The translations under genes were made by a program, and so were the position numbers. A DNA stretch of 64,000 bases from contig VZQC01010425.1 of assembly GCA_009823505.1 (NCBI GenBank), positions 966,327-1,030,326 of the forward strand, written 5' to 3'. Positions 33,048 through 44,059 of this stretch are shown here, in pieces (positions within the stretch are counted from its first letter, which is position 1; every line of letters starts with the position of its first letter). The notes below the pieces were generated by a model that saw only the letters and a list, made by a program, of their open reading frames with translations, had not been told where the DNA came from and did no database searches. This DNA comes from Rhizomys pruinosus. Its lineage: Eukaryota; Chordata; Mammalia; Rodentia; Spalacidae.

Positions 33048-33731
33048 GAAGACATGGAGTTTTGTAAAAACTGGTTTTCCCTGCTCTAACCCGGCCTTTG
33101 TTAGGGCCCTGGCAGGATGGGACCAGAGCCTCTTCCACGGTACAGGTGGCCTACTGACTTGGAGGGCTGCCTACCATGCAACTATACTCTCCTTCCGGCT
33201 TACAAACATCTAGTTCTTACTTCCCCAGCTCAACAAGAGAAGCAGAGGGTTACTAAGGGGCATCCAGCCATTTTCCACATGGAGAAAAGTGAGGCGTAAG
33301 GAGGGAAAGGCCTGGTTAAGAACAACAGACTGCAGTGTGAGCAAGAGCCCTGGGGTAGGGATAAAGCTTAGGGTGCTCGATAGGAAGTATACAAAGAGTG
33401 AAGGCAAAAACGGAGCTGAGCTGCTCTTTCGCTTTTGTTCTGAAGCAGCTAAACTAATGCCAGTGAAATTCCTCAAGTAGAAAGGGTTTCTCTAGCGAGA
33501 TAGCTCCCAGGAGAGCCCAGAAGCCAGGTATAGAAGAACCGCCCCAGGAAAATTGGCTTAGAGCGTAGGCAGCCACTGGGTGGAGCTGTCTCTCCATCCA
33601 AGTTGTTCAGGTGGGTTGCAGATGCCAGGGCAAAGAAGTCACCTCATTCATGCCCCATCCTGCCAGGGCCCTAACAAAGGCTGCTTGGGTTAGGGCAGGG
33701 AAAACCAGTTTTGACAAAACTCCATGTCTTC
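33048..33731. repeat. long inverted repeat, copy 2
   Basis: Arms 33,048-33,121 and 33,654-33,731 reproduce the inverted repeat of copy 1 without visible arm differences. This lies in the cleanest block of the duplicate. Confidence 0.9.
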
Positions 33732-34423
33732 CTTGGCACGTGGGTGGTGAATGGAGGAGCCAGACTGGCAAAGCCCAACAAACTCAGGGGGAGCGAACAG
33801 GTAGTTGTACTGGGACTCCAGGGGCCACCTCACTTCACCACTCCAGGAGCTAGGAAGCCCCGGCGTCAGCAGCCTACAGATAAGCAAGAACATTTCTCCC
33901 CATTTCAACACCGAGCTCACTGAGGCCCGGAACATAGAATCTAAAGCAAAGCTAGACGACTGCCGAGCAAGTACCTTTCCCAAAAAGAGGGTTTCAAAGT
34001 GAACCTCTTTTTGGCTGGGTCAAAGCGGTGGCTAAGGGAGTTCTTTAGAAATGCTAATACCAGGCTTGAGTGACAGGCCTGGACAATGGAGGAGGGCACT
34101 GTGAATGGGGCAGCCCAGTCCTGGGAGAGGGGCTCCCCACGTGGGAGCCGAGTGGGGGAGGGGCAGGGGGGAACAACACATGTCCCCAGCACCAGTATCC
34201 TGGACTGGTGGGACTGGAAGGGGCTGGAGCTGTCTGCAAACTGGAGCAGGGAGGGGACTACCATCTTGGCTCCGAGGAGGGGAGGGCTGCTGGGAAGCCG
34301 AGCCCAGAGTACGTAGGCTGACCAGGAGACCCACCCAGAGGAAAATAAAAATGATCCAGGAGGTGAAGGCTGGCTGGGGGTCGAAGTCGGGGTTAGAGCC
34401 GCGAATTAAGAAAGACAGAGCGT

Positions 34424-34586
34424 TGCGGGCGTGGTTGGCGCACGCCTTAATCCTAGCACTTCGGAGGCAGAGGCAGGCGGACTTTTGTAGAGTTCAGCGC
34501 AGCCTGGTCTACAAGGTGAGTGTCCAGGTCAGCTGGGGCTACAGGGTCTCGAAAAACGAAAAAATCGTAAGAAAAAAAAAAAAAAA
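34424..34586 (+). mobile_element. B1 SINE, copy 2, degraded
   Basis: Counterpart of 24,874-25,032. About a dozen small changes such as 'gtggttggcg' and 'agttcagcgcagcc' are confined to the SINE. Confidence 0.9.
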
Positions 34587-34717
34587 GACAGCAGCAGGAG
34601 CTTTGGGACAGTGTGTTGTCAGGCTCCCTCACTCATTGGCTATGAGCTTTGGAGCATAGGTCTAACCGGAAGGAGAGCATTTGACTCAGGGTCCTTCGGA
34701 GGAGCGATAACAACCAG

Positions 34718-34802
34718 GAGGCTGGGGATGTGGCTGGTGGTGAGCACTAGCAAGCAATGCTTGGGGTTCTAGGTTCCATCCCCAGCAACAGCAAAAACAA
34801 GC
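34718..34802 (+). mobile_element. ID-type SINE, copy 2
   Basis: Counterpart of 25,165-25,246 with a few one-base indels. Confidence 0.8.
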
Positions 34803-35410
34803 ACTAGAAGCGAGGCCACACTGGTGAAGTGCTTACATGGGTAGGAAGTGCCCTGTAAGTAATAGCAACACTACAGAGGCTGGAAGCAGGATCGAGTTCA
34901 AGTCAGGCCTTCGACAGCAATTAGTGCTCATCGTTCCGCTGCTAATGCTTACTGGCTCTGTAGTTCAGAGGTTGGCCCTGTGAGGTTGATTGTTATGGGG
35001 TGGGGGGGGATAAGAGGAAAACTTGGCCCGGGGGGCAGCAGAACCTGCAGGCTCTACATGATGGTCTCAGATTGTACTGTTCTCCTAGTCTGGGGAATGA
35101 GACATCATCATGTGGACCTTCAGCATAGAGTGAAAGCCTTAGGAAGTGTTGTGTGACAAGGAACCTTCTGGTTAGTGCAGGGGTCCCAGCCTTGAACTAG
35201 GTTGTCTGGCAGAGACAGCTAGAAGTCTAGAGAAGGGATCACATCCAAAACGAAGCGGTCACCTCCACCTCCCAGGGCAATAGGAAATTCACCTGGGCCA
35301 GGCATACTGTCTGCTTGCCTGCAATTTAGCTCTTAGGAAGAGAGGAAGCATTGCCCTGAGTTCCAGGATTTGTACATAGAGAGAGGCCCCGTGATCAGTC
35401 CCATAAATTA

Positions 35411-35690
35411 AGGAAGAAGAAGTAGGAGAGAGGAAGAGGAGGATAAGAGGAAGGAAGAAGAGAGGAGGAGGAGTTGAGGAATCAAAAGAGAAAAGAGTCT
35501 TTCGACAATATTGGTACGACTAAGTCGAGTCACCGTGATTCACTCGACGGACTATCACTCTAGTATATTCGTTGTATCTCCATGCATTCAGCTCTCAGAA
35601 CCAGACCTATTCACTCTCCCTTTCAGTTTGTCTTTCTGACCACTGCAAGTGCAAAATAAATAATAAGAAATGTAATTTTAAAGAATTTTG
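35411..35690 (+). repeat. polypurine tract and SINE, copy 2, scrambled
   Basis: Counterpart of 25,851-26,093. The purine tract is interrupted, and 35,495-35,620 hardly aligns to the SINE in copy 1 although both ends do ('ctgaccactgcaagtgca'). Confidence 0.75.
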
Positions 35691-37122
35691 TTCAAGGAAA
35701 GTAAACAAAGCATCTGGTTATGTGATCTATTAGAGTATCTATTTTACTTTTGTCCTTTAAAGATAATGAATTTAAGCTATCTTTTGCAGTCTCAGAGTCA
35801 ATGGAATACAGTCAATGTGGTATAGCAGTGATCCAATCCAAGATGCTGCGGCGTGATGCACAGGTGTGTGAACACTTCAAATGTCAGTAAGCAGTATTGC
35901 TACCCTCACTTTCCCTAGATGTCATCTGCCCAGCATGACTCCACATGTATGTTGAGAACCACCATACGCACATACATGATCTGACTAACTGGGTTTGCTG
36001 TGCCGAATGGTCAGGGTGAATCTAGGATTTGAGTTTGGCAACACTATTGACTTGCTAAGAGCATCTGTTCTAGGAGGACCTTAACATACGCTTAAAAATG
36101 GTTGAATGGGAACCTGAGCCCAGAAAGGATGAACTTTGTCCTAACGTCACCAGAGGTGAGTGAAGTGCTAGGTCACCCACAATTCAAGCTCTCAATGCTC
36201 TTGGTCTCTCTTCTCCCTGGCTCTCACTCCCCCTTCCCTTTCCTTCCGTGTTCTGCACTCTTCTGTCCTCCTGCTTCCTCATTCCCACAGATAACAAGCA
36301 AGAGCAGCTTGCTTCTGCCTTGCAAGGTGATCTTGACCGGGATCCTTCCAGTAAAGCCTTGGCTCAAATCTGGGATAACCAGTCACTCCCCTAGGTGAAA
36401 GGGCAGATGGGAGGGCAGGCTCTGTACAACTGTCAGGAAAACAGGCAGTGGGTATGGAGCCTGGCAGCTCAAGAAGCTGAGGCTCAGAGCCTTAGGATCT
36501 CCTTCAGTTGCTAAATGGAGAAAGAAGGCAATGACCAGAGACAGTACAGACTGCATTGGCATAGCCACACAGCTACCTAGCCGTGGAAGGCATCAATGCA
36601 TAGACGTACACTCACAGAGCCATAGAGATCGCTACATGGATGTGGAAAAATTCTTCAGGAGAGTCTGATGTGAAGGTGTGAATAAAAGCCTTGTCAGAAC
36701 GCTTGGCTATTTAAAGTAGCACAGCAGGATTTTCTCTTTTGTGATTTGTGAAGGAGGATGTGTTCATGAGGACCAGGGGGATGGCGGCAGCAGCCCCTCC
36801 CTCAGTGCAAAGCTGCCTGCTGTCTCACTCCCATGATGCACTTCACCTCCCCACCCTATCCTACTCTGCCCCCCCCCATCTTGCTATGCTACCCAGGAGC
36901 TTCTTCTGCTCCAGGCCTCAGTCCTTGGGAAGAGCCTCAGGTCTTCCTTGGCCTCTCACCTATGATCTGCCCTGTGGCTTTCCATGGCTGCTTCCCATGG
37001 CTTCTCTGGCCCCAGGTATCAGCCTCTGACTGTTCAGTGGGCACAGCTACTCTAGGGAACCACACCTCTATTTTTGAAGCGACTTGCAGGGTTGTGGTTA
37101 GCTAGAAGGAATAAAGACCTTC

Positions 37123-37333
37123 GGGCTGGAGAGATGGCTAGCGGTTAAGAGCGCCGACCAGCTCTTGCAGAGGACCGGGTTCGATCCCCAGCACCCAGGC
37201 GGCTGAGAACATCTGAAACTCAACTCCAGGAGAACTCCAGCTCCAGGGGAATCCGACGCCCACTTCTGACCTCCTCGGCATTGCACGACACACGGGTCAC
37301 AGACTGCATGCAGACAATACATTCGTAATACAG

Positions 37334-37360
<27 letters not shown>
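37123..37360 (+). mobile_element. B2 SINE with A-run tail, copy 2
   Basis: Counterpart of the B2 at 27,552, with several base losses in the body. It ends in a long A run, then 'aaagccttcc' (37,361-37,370). That sequence pairs with 'aaagaccttc' just upstream (37,113-37,122) as the target-site duplication, so this right flank is the genuine one. Confidence 0.92.
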
Positions 37361-37364
<4 letters not shown>

Positions 37365-37479
37365 CCTTCCAACCCTCTAAGTGCGGGCAGGGACAAAGAG
37401 AAGGTCTAGGGAGAAAGAGAGTATGGAGTTCTGTGGCTAGTCCTTTCCAGCCTGAATGCCTCTGACGCTCTTATCTGTC

Positions 37480-37640
37480 TGCCACTTTCTTTTGCCTTTG
37501 TGTCTCCTTTTCTGTTTGTCTCTGTCTCTCTCCCCCATTCTCTCTCCTCTTCCTCGTCCCTCTCCCTCCCCCCTCCACCCTCCCTTTTCCTCTCCCTCTC
37601 CTCTCTCTCCCTCTCCCACATCAGTCTTCTTTCCCTCTTC
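37480..37640 (+). repeat. CT-rich polypyrimidine tract
   Basis: About 160 bp dominated by C and T ('ctctctccctctccc' type) without a strict unit. It produces long low-complexity Ser/Leu/Pro frames on one strand and Arg/Glu frames on the other, which I do not regard as coding. Confidence 0.85.
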
Positions 37641-37842
37641 TTACTATACCATGGACTTACTCTCCATCTTTTTGTTTCTGTCTGTAGTTTTAAGCACTTA
37701 CACAAACATTCTGGTGAGGAGAGCCGAGCAGAGGACAAGTATCCTTTTCCCTGGGGTCTTTAGTAATTGCCACAAAGAAATACCCACAGAAGGGATGGTG
37801 AGGGAAGAGAGTTCCACCCTATGTTGCTGGCTCTCTTGCATC

Positions 37843-37868
37843 TCCCCCCCCACCCCCCCACCCCCCTG
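37843..37868 (+). repeat. C-rich run
   Basis: Interrupted C runs ('ccccccccaccccccc' type) that could form an i-motif or G-quadruplex on the opposite strand. Confidence 0.85.
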
Positions 37869-38410
37869 CCCATGGCTGGGGCACAGCCTCCACATCCACC
37901 TTTCTGGCGACACACATCTCACACTTCCTTGAGACAGCTGGCCCTTTCTTAACAGCTCAGCCCTATCCTGAAATCTTCCTCCCTGAAGCTGTGCTTTTTG
38001 GGGTCATCCAGATCCAGATCACCCCAGCTCCTTCTGCCCTCTGACCATCCTTCCAAGTTCTTCCTGAAGCCATCACCTTTTTCTTACCTATGTCCCTCTC
38101 AGTGTGGATCTAGTAAGAAGTAGGGGCCCTCCAGCCCGGAATCTCAGTATGCACTGCATACTGAGAGGGTCAGGCCCAGATCAACCTGGATGAAACCCCA
38201 GAAACATTCCAGGCAGGGCTGCTGCTCACAAATGACTTGTCTGTCTCTGTGTCTCGCACCCCTTCACCTCTTCCTCATGTCATGTCTCAGAAGCTCAATG
38301 TCACACAGGTGGGGAATGGAAAAGTGGCTGAAACTGAAAGAAGAGGGAAGATGGGCAGGAAGCTGGAAAACAGGCCAGCTCTTATCTGCCAAGATTCTGA
38401 GACCTTGTTC

Positions 38411-38487
38411 CCTGTTTGTTTTGTTGTTTGTTTGTTTTTTTTTTGTTTTTTTTTTGTTTTTTTTTTGTTTGTTTTGTTTTTTTTTGA
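38411..38487 (-). repeat. (TTTTG)n / T-rich simple repeat
   Basis: Runs of T separated by single G over about 75 bp. Probably the antisense tail of a decayed SINE, but no SINE body follows. Confidence 0.85.
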
Positions 38488-38489
38488 GG

Positions 38490-39415
38490 GGGTGGTTGAT
38501 AGAACACACAGAAACAACAGAACATTGAGTCCTGCCCCAGGAGCGCTTTACGGCTGGCTACCTTCTAGAGAGAGGCATGGAACAGTGCGCTCAGCCCTTT
38601 CAGCCCAGTGCCTGGGAACATCAAAGGTTCTTGTCAGCTGCCCCTGAAGAGAGAAGGTCTGAGGTCCTTGGATGCTGTCAGCCTGGGTCCGCAGCAGGGC
38701 CTGAAGCAGGACGGGAGATGGTCTGTCTGGACCTGGCCAGGTCTGTATGTCCCCTCAGCTTCAGCCAGAGTCCCCAAGGAATGGCCTCAGGTGTTTCCCA
38801 GTCCTGGGAGGGGGCAGGCATCTTGTATATGCTCCCAGCCCTTAATGGGGAGACTTCAGGCCTCCCTGGAATGGTTCCCAGAACCAGACCATGATGTTTC
38901 ATGCTGCAGCTGTTGCTTTGGCCCTGTCTTACAAGGACTGTTGTTTGCTACATATTTCAGGAGTGCCTTCCTCTTCCCTGCCAAGCCCGGGCTTGGCTTT
39001 CTGAACACATAGCACACATGAAAGAGTTAATACCATGTGTCCCACCACAAGCCCTACCCCCTTCTCATACTCCCCCCCAATCCCTCAGGCAGCAGGAATC
39101 ATATTCCCTAAAGCAGCACTTGGCAGAAAGGGGCATGCTCTGCCCAGCTGGCCACATGTCCCTGCTGCCCCTCATGCAAGTGTCAGGAAACAGGCTCCAA
39201 GGGAAAGGCAGGCACCTGTTCCTGGACTTCCTGATAGCCATTCCTCTCAGCCCCAGTCTCAGCCCCAGTCTCTGGCCCCTTGGTGCTTCTAGGGCCTGAA
39301 GGGCCGAAAGGCCTCAAGGGAATTGGCCACCTCTTCCTATCTGTACCTTTCTTTGGCCTGCCACATTTGGTCAACTCTACCAGGGAGGAGACCAGCACAA
39401 CCTCCAGAGGCAGAT
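38490..39415. other. unannotated GC-rich unique sequence
   Basis: No repeat family recognised. Frames of 100-134 codons occur in several phases (38,577-39,299) because stops are rare at this composition; none shows a domain or splice-consistent exon. A 13-bp tandem 'cagccccagtctc' lies at 39,249-39,274. Confidence 0.5.
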
Positions 39416-39419
39416 CTCT

Positions 39420-39580
39420 TGAATATGGCTATATTACGGTCTGTGAATCTCAGTCTGCCCCCTCTATAAAATGAGTATCATAGGAGTATCTGCCTCATTG
39501 GCCATTTTGAGTCTCGTTTGATATATGGGAAGTGTTCAGAATAGTGCCAGAAGCATAGTCAATAGCCCTTCATCAAATAG
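39420..39580 (+). mobile_element. MIR SINE relic
   Basis: 'ctgtgaatctcagtctgccc', 'cctctataaaatgagtatca' and 'gggaagtgttcagaatagtg' are MIR-like. Confidence 0.75.
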
Positions 39581-39904
39581 TTTCTGTTTCCTAAGGTCTC
39601 ACCTCTCCTACCCACCAGGATTCCCCAGTTACTGTTCTATCCATTCCCTTGTTCTGTCTGGAGAGGTGTCAGAACTTGGCCCTTGGCTGCCCCCCTCTAT
39701 CCCTATTCCTCAGTTCCCCCAAGGCTGGGCCTGGGTCGGTAGAGCTTAGATGTCCTCTGGGGGTTCTGAGGGTTGCATGGGAATGGCTGTCCTCCACCTG
39801 CGGCTCCATAGGAGCCTGCCCTGGAGTCCCTTGTCTCCTCCTCCCCAGAGCGGGGCAGCTGCTCTGCGTCTTTAAGGCCCTAACTAGGTCATCGCCCAGC
39901 TGAA

Positions 39905-40115
39905 CATCCCCTCACATTCCCCTCACACTAAACAATCTGATCTGATCGCTGGTGATGAGGTCAATTTCACATGGCTTTGTTCCTGCAGTGAGCTTGTCAC
40001 GACCAATCATTTCCGAGCGAGGAGCCCATAATCCCTTGCTGGCTCCCTCGCCCCCAGAGGCCATGGCCCCTTTCTTGCTCACCAATGTGAGGTCCCTCAG
40101 GGCCAGCTCAACACC
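39905..40115. promoter_or_regulatory. candidate conserved non-coding element
   Basis: Non-repeat sequence with tandem 'ctgatctgat', 'gaggtcaatttcac' (nuclear-receptor-like half-site), 'gaccaatcat' (PBX/CCAAT-like) and 'ataatccc' (OTX/PITX-like core). This texture is typical of conserved elements. Conservation is inferred, not shown. Confidence 0.3.
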
Positions 40116-40119
40116 AGTT

Positions 40120-41255
40120 TCTGCAGGGCCTCTGTGTGCCCTCATGCTCTTGCAGGCCGTAGTCGAAAGGGGTCAGGGTTGAGGGCAGTGACGAGGCTGC
40201 CAGGAGAGAGTGGAGTGGGTGCCCAGTAACCTTGGGTAAAGCTAGTCTCCAGATAGGCTAGGGAAAAGATCAGGAATCTCGTACATTCATTCCTGGGCTC
40301 TGGGTACAGGTAGGGTGGGGAACAAACCCTTCTTTTGGGAAGATCAGGATGGAACCTTGTGTCCTGGAGACAGAGAACATGAGTCAGGGTTTGTGAGAAA
40401 TTCTGAAATTTTCTCCGGAACCCTTCCGGACACCACAGCACTTGGGGGCAGGGAGACACCTGCACTCACAGGCCATGTGCATCAGACTGCCCTACAGTCT
40501 AGCAATATGGTGCACTTCTGGGGAGAAGGTCTGGGATTTCATGTTGGGTCCCAAACCTATGTAGCTATATGCCCTGGGCCAAGTGTCTCATGTCTGAGCC
40601 ATGGTTTCTCAAGGTGTTATTGGAGAATGCTATGCTAGAGAAAGGCCAGGCTTCTTTGCAACCTGAAGGATTGGTGACCCTTGGTGAGAGAGGCCCAGAA
40701 GCTTCCTTCTGACTGCCGGGGTGGGGGGTGGGGGGGCTTCTAGGATACCGCCAGAGCTGGAGCAGAGTGGTTTCTTTCTCTTTGGGGGAAATGAACTTTG
40801 CCTCGTTCTTTCTGTGTCCTTGAGTGACAGAACGCCTCCCATTTGCCTGATCCCCAGGAATGGATGAGAGTGAGCCAGCCAGCATAGTGAGCCAAGCTCT
40901 GCCTCAGGATGCTGACTTCGAAGGAGGAACTGGGATAGGTCACTAGGCATGTGGACCCCAGTGGATCCTGACTAGGAGGGAAGATGGCAGGAGGCTTTCC
41001 GTACCTCCTTGTTACGATTAGTCTTCCACTGGCTAGGAAGATAATGGCTCTGTCCTCCAATTTACAGATGGATATACTAAGACTGTGACAGAGGAACAAG
41101 ACTGGCTGGCCAGGCTCTGGGATAGGCTCTGGCCTGCACTCAGAGTGCCTCTACAGGGAGCTGGCCACTGGGGAGGAGGAACCAAGGGAGGACCCTAGCT
41201 CAGGTTCTGTGTACAGTGGAAGGAAAGCATAAGCGCTCTGCCTCCCGAAAGCCTG
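40120..41255. other. unannotated unique sequence
   Basis: Apart from a possible MIR fragment at 40,545-40,620 and a G-run near 40,720-40,736, nothing is recognised. Antisense frames of 106-119 codons overlap each other in different phases and are unlikely to be real. Confidence 0.5.
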
Positions 41256-41261
41256 CTTCTC

Positions 41262-41400
41262 AGCCTAGCTGGCCACTTCGCTGCTGTGTGACCTCAGGCA
41301 AGCCACTTGCCCCTCTAAGCCCAAATTTCCTCCTCAGTCCACTGGAGGTATATGAAGTTGACCTCAGAGGGGACTTGGGAAGATTGAGTTTAGCTCAGTT
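41262..41400 (+). mobile_element. MIR SINE relic
   Basis: 'gctgctgtgtgacctcaggc', 'aagccacttgcccctctaag' and 'cccaaatttcctcctcagtc' give a clear MIR core. Confidence 0.82.
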
Positions 41401-41619
41401 CATGAGTGACTCGCCATCTTCATGTCGCCATGCCTTCTAGCTCTGCCTCCTGTCCATATCTCCATGGCTGCCAGCCCTGAGTGGGCTCTCTCACATTTAG
41501 CCTGGCTCAGCAGCCTCCACCTGGCTAACTGCTTCTAGGATGGTCCCTTCTCAATAGCTATTCAAGCAAAAGCTGGGCCATCTGGTATAATCCTGTCAGG
41601 CATTCCACTCCCTGGCCCC

Positions 41620-41930
41620 ACCCCCAGGGCTTGCCATGTCCCTCAGAGTAAAATGTGATGTCCTTACCCATGGTCTACAAGCCTCTTCACAGTCTGTGAC
41701 TTTGCCAACTCCTCTGGCTTCATATGCAATCACTTTCCCTGGTACTTACTCTATTCCGATTACACTCCGGTGTTCCTAAAGGCCACAAGCCACTTCTTCA
41801 CGACCTTTGCATTTGCTGCTTTTGCCATCTTTCATTCTCCTGGCCACTTCCTTAGAACATGTTTTCTGCCTCAAGTTTGGTTGGGTCTAAGGCCTTTTCA
41901 TGACAGTTCTTCGTAACATTTAACTTATGT
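41620..41930 (+). mobile_element. L2 LINE relic
   Basis: 'cccatggtctacaagcctct', 'gactttgccaactcctctgg', 'ctcttttgccatctttcatt'-like text and 'cacgacctttgcatttgctg' follow the order of the L2 3' region. Confidence 0.75.
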
Positions 41931-41947
41931 CTATGGTGCAGTGATTT

Positions 41948-41977
41948 TTGTTGTTGTTGTTGTTGTTGTTGTTGTTG
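41948..41977 (-). repeat. (TTG)n simple repeat
   Basis: About ten GTT/TTG triplets, the expanded complement of the B1 A-rich tail that follows. Confidence 0.95.
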
Positions 41978-42128
41978 GTTTTGCTTCGTCTTTTGAGGCA
42001 GTCTTACTATGTAGCCCCAGCTGGCCTGGAACTTACTATGTAGATCAAGCTGGCCTCAAACTCACAGAGATCCGCCTGCTTCTGCTCACCAAATGCTGAG
42101 ATGAAAGACATGTGCCACCACCCCAGCC
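41978..42128 (-). mobile_element. B1 SINE, antisense
   Basis: 'cttttgaggcagtcttacta', 'tgtagccccagctggcctgg', 'agatccgcctgcttctgctc' and 'catgtgccaccaccccagcc'. Complete but diverged. Confidence 0.92.
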
Positions 42129-42284
42129 TTACCTTATGGTCTTTTAACCTTGCTCCTTGGAACCTTGTTGTTCTATTGAGATTCTCAGGAATTAATGTGA
42201 GCTTTCCTGGATGAGGCTACAGATGAGGAGCCCCCTGATGGGCCTGGTAGCTGACGAAAGTCGTTTATTTGGCTGCCTAAACAA

Positions 42285-42475
42285 TGCCAAACATTTGTAC
42301 ACAATACTCTGCCTAGTCTTCACATTGTGTTTGTGCTCTTCACCACAGCCCCACAAGGTGGGGATTCCTAGCCCCATTGCATAGATGGAAGAAACTGAGG
42401 CTCCAAACAGGCAGGTGATGTAGTGAAGATCATATAGCTGATAACCTGCTGATTCCAGAGCTTATTTTCTGAGTC
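42285..42475 (-). mobile_element. MIR SINE relic, antisense
   Basis: 'cacaaggtggggattcctag', 'atggaagaaactgaggctcc' and 'gaagatcatatagctgataa' are the reverse of a long MIR. Confidence 0.82.
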
Positions 42476-42559
42476 CGAGTTACAACAGCCTGGCTACACT
42501 CCCAAGGCTGCAGATGAATTTGTAGGTGCTGCCTGAATGGCTTTTGTCCCGGTCCCTTT

Positions 42560-42865
42560 CTTGTTGCTAGAATATAGTACTTGAGACTAGATAATTTATT
42601 AGGAAAAGAAGTTTATTTGAGCTCTTAGTTTTCTAGTGAGTATCTTGCAGCTCCCAGTGGAACACAGAATTGGCAAGCAGGCATGCACAAAAGAGGCAGA
42701 AACGGACTTTATCCCAAGATGCTGTCATCTATCCACTCGGAGGACTGCAAGGCATCCCTTGGTGTTTGAGAGGCATCAGTCATAAGGAGGGGTCCACCAT
42801 AGCCTCGTCCCTCCCCTAGCTCCACCCCTAGGTACTACCTCTCAGGCTAGCATATGAGTTCTGTG
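42560..42865 (-). mobile_element. MaLR-like LTR relic, antisense (uncertain)
   Basis: 'gagactagataatttattag' followed by 'gaaaagaagtttatttgagc' resembles the antisense 3' end of mammalian MaLR LTRs. The rest is diverged and the ends are not defined. Confidence 0.4.
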
Positions 42866-42869
42866 AGAT

Positions 42870-44050
42870 ACCTTTGCTTTTGCCCTCTCCCTCACCATCT
42901 TTCATGACTAGTTGGCAGCTCTGTTTCTCCCATGGAAGGAGCCCTTTTCCAGGCCAGGTTCTGCCTGGTTGAGAAAAGCAATACCCTGTTGCCTAGAAAC
43001 ACGTAGCTGGCATGTTTCCTGCAGTGGGAAGGGATGACACAGCAAGTCTCTGGGAATGCAGGCCTTAGAGATGGTGTCCTTTGCTGAGTAGGCTGAGGAC
43101 AGCCTGGCTCCTAATGGTGAGCGAGGACTTCCATGGAGATGGAGCGAGTAAAGGAGTGGGGCAGGCAAAGGCCTGGAATGGGAGCAGGGCAAACCCCTGC
43201 CAGTGGAGCAGAAGGGAGGGATGGGAATGAGCCCCAGCTGAGGAACGGAAGGACCATAGGCTCGGCCTCCCCTTAGGACCCAGTGTTCCAGGCTGCCACC
43301 AGCCAGCCGCTGTGCCTTCCCCCTAGACTACAGGAAGCTTGGTAAGTTGCTGTGTGCTAGGGCTCTAGGGTAGCTAGTCCGGGCATTCTGACAGGCTCCA
43401 GACTCCATTGCCATGGCAAGAGCCAGCAGCAGGGATCAGGAAGGGATTGAGTACAGAGAGCTTTAGCCAGAGACATCACCCAGTGAGGCCCATTAGCAGC
43501 CTGGTAAGTGGCTGAGCTCTGACACCTTGGGAGAGGGCCAGCACACAGGAGAAGGAAAGCATAGAAGCTCTGCCTGCCCCCAGCCTGGTTCATGAGCAAC
43601 AGGGCATGTGTAGCAGGGAGGCAGCCCTACCAACAGTAGACCCTGGAGGAACCAGGAGCCGAATCCCATACTGCCCCATGCTGGTCCTTTGTGGGAAAGG
43701 GAACCTGGGGCTAAACTGTCATGGCTGTGTAGGCAGGCCCAGCTGGGAGCTTTTCCTATGCTTCCTCACAGACTTCTCCTGAAACCGCCAGGGGCTAGAT
43801 GCCTTTTCACCCCATTGTACAGAAGGAACAGGAAAGTCAAGAGACAGGCTGTAGGGCAGGAAGACTCCAGCCCAGGCCTTGATTCCTGGCATGAAAGTCA
43901 TCTAATCTTATACCATCTTTCCAGACATCAGCTTGTCTAGTCCTATGTTTGAACGGAAGGCCAGGAGCTTGCCTAGGAACGCATAGCTGGCTGAGATGGA
44001 GGAGTAGAGGGAGCCAGTGCATTACAGAGGGCTAGGAGAGAGGGAGGGCG
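42870..44050. other. unannotated unique sequence
   Basis: Weak antisense MIR-like phrases occur near 43,810-43,990 ('attgtacagaaggaacagg'), otherwise no repeat or exon is recognised. Confidence 0.45.
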
Positions 44051-44059
44051 TGGCTTGCC

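Larger units (their letters stand above)
28410..37360 (+). repeat. direct duplication, copy 2 (probable assembly artefact)
   Basis: Repeats 18,992-27,785 in order. Clean blocks with almost no differences are 30,690-31,110, 32,824-34,382, 34,590-35,385 and 36,346-36,855. They alternate with indel-dense patches at 28,410-29,218, 31,112-31,206, 31,400-31,480, 31,930-32,820, 34,383-34,590, 35,386-36,340 and 37,105-37,340. The patches largely coincide with SINEs, microsatellites and the polypurine tract. This mosaic is not expected from biological divergence. Confidence 0.97.

Noticed and set aside
34105..34659. 184-codon frame, longest in the window
   Set aside because: It is extended through a degraded B1 and A run in copy 2 by small indels; the corresponding frame in copy 1 stops after 94 codons, so the length is an error artefact.
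18992..37360. Interpretation as a recent biological tandem duplication or gene cluster
   Set aside because: The alternation of identical and indel-dense blocks, the N at the seam and the misplaced B2 target-site duplication fit an assembly artefact better. No gene lies inside.
37406..37932. 110-158-codon frames on both strands
   Set aside because: They translate a CT-rich low-complexity tract (Ser/Pro/Leu on one strand, Arg/Glu on the other).
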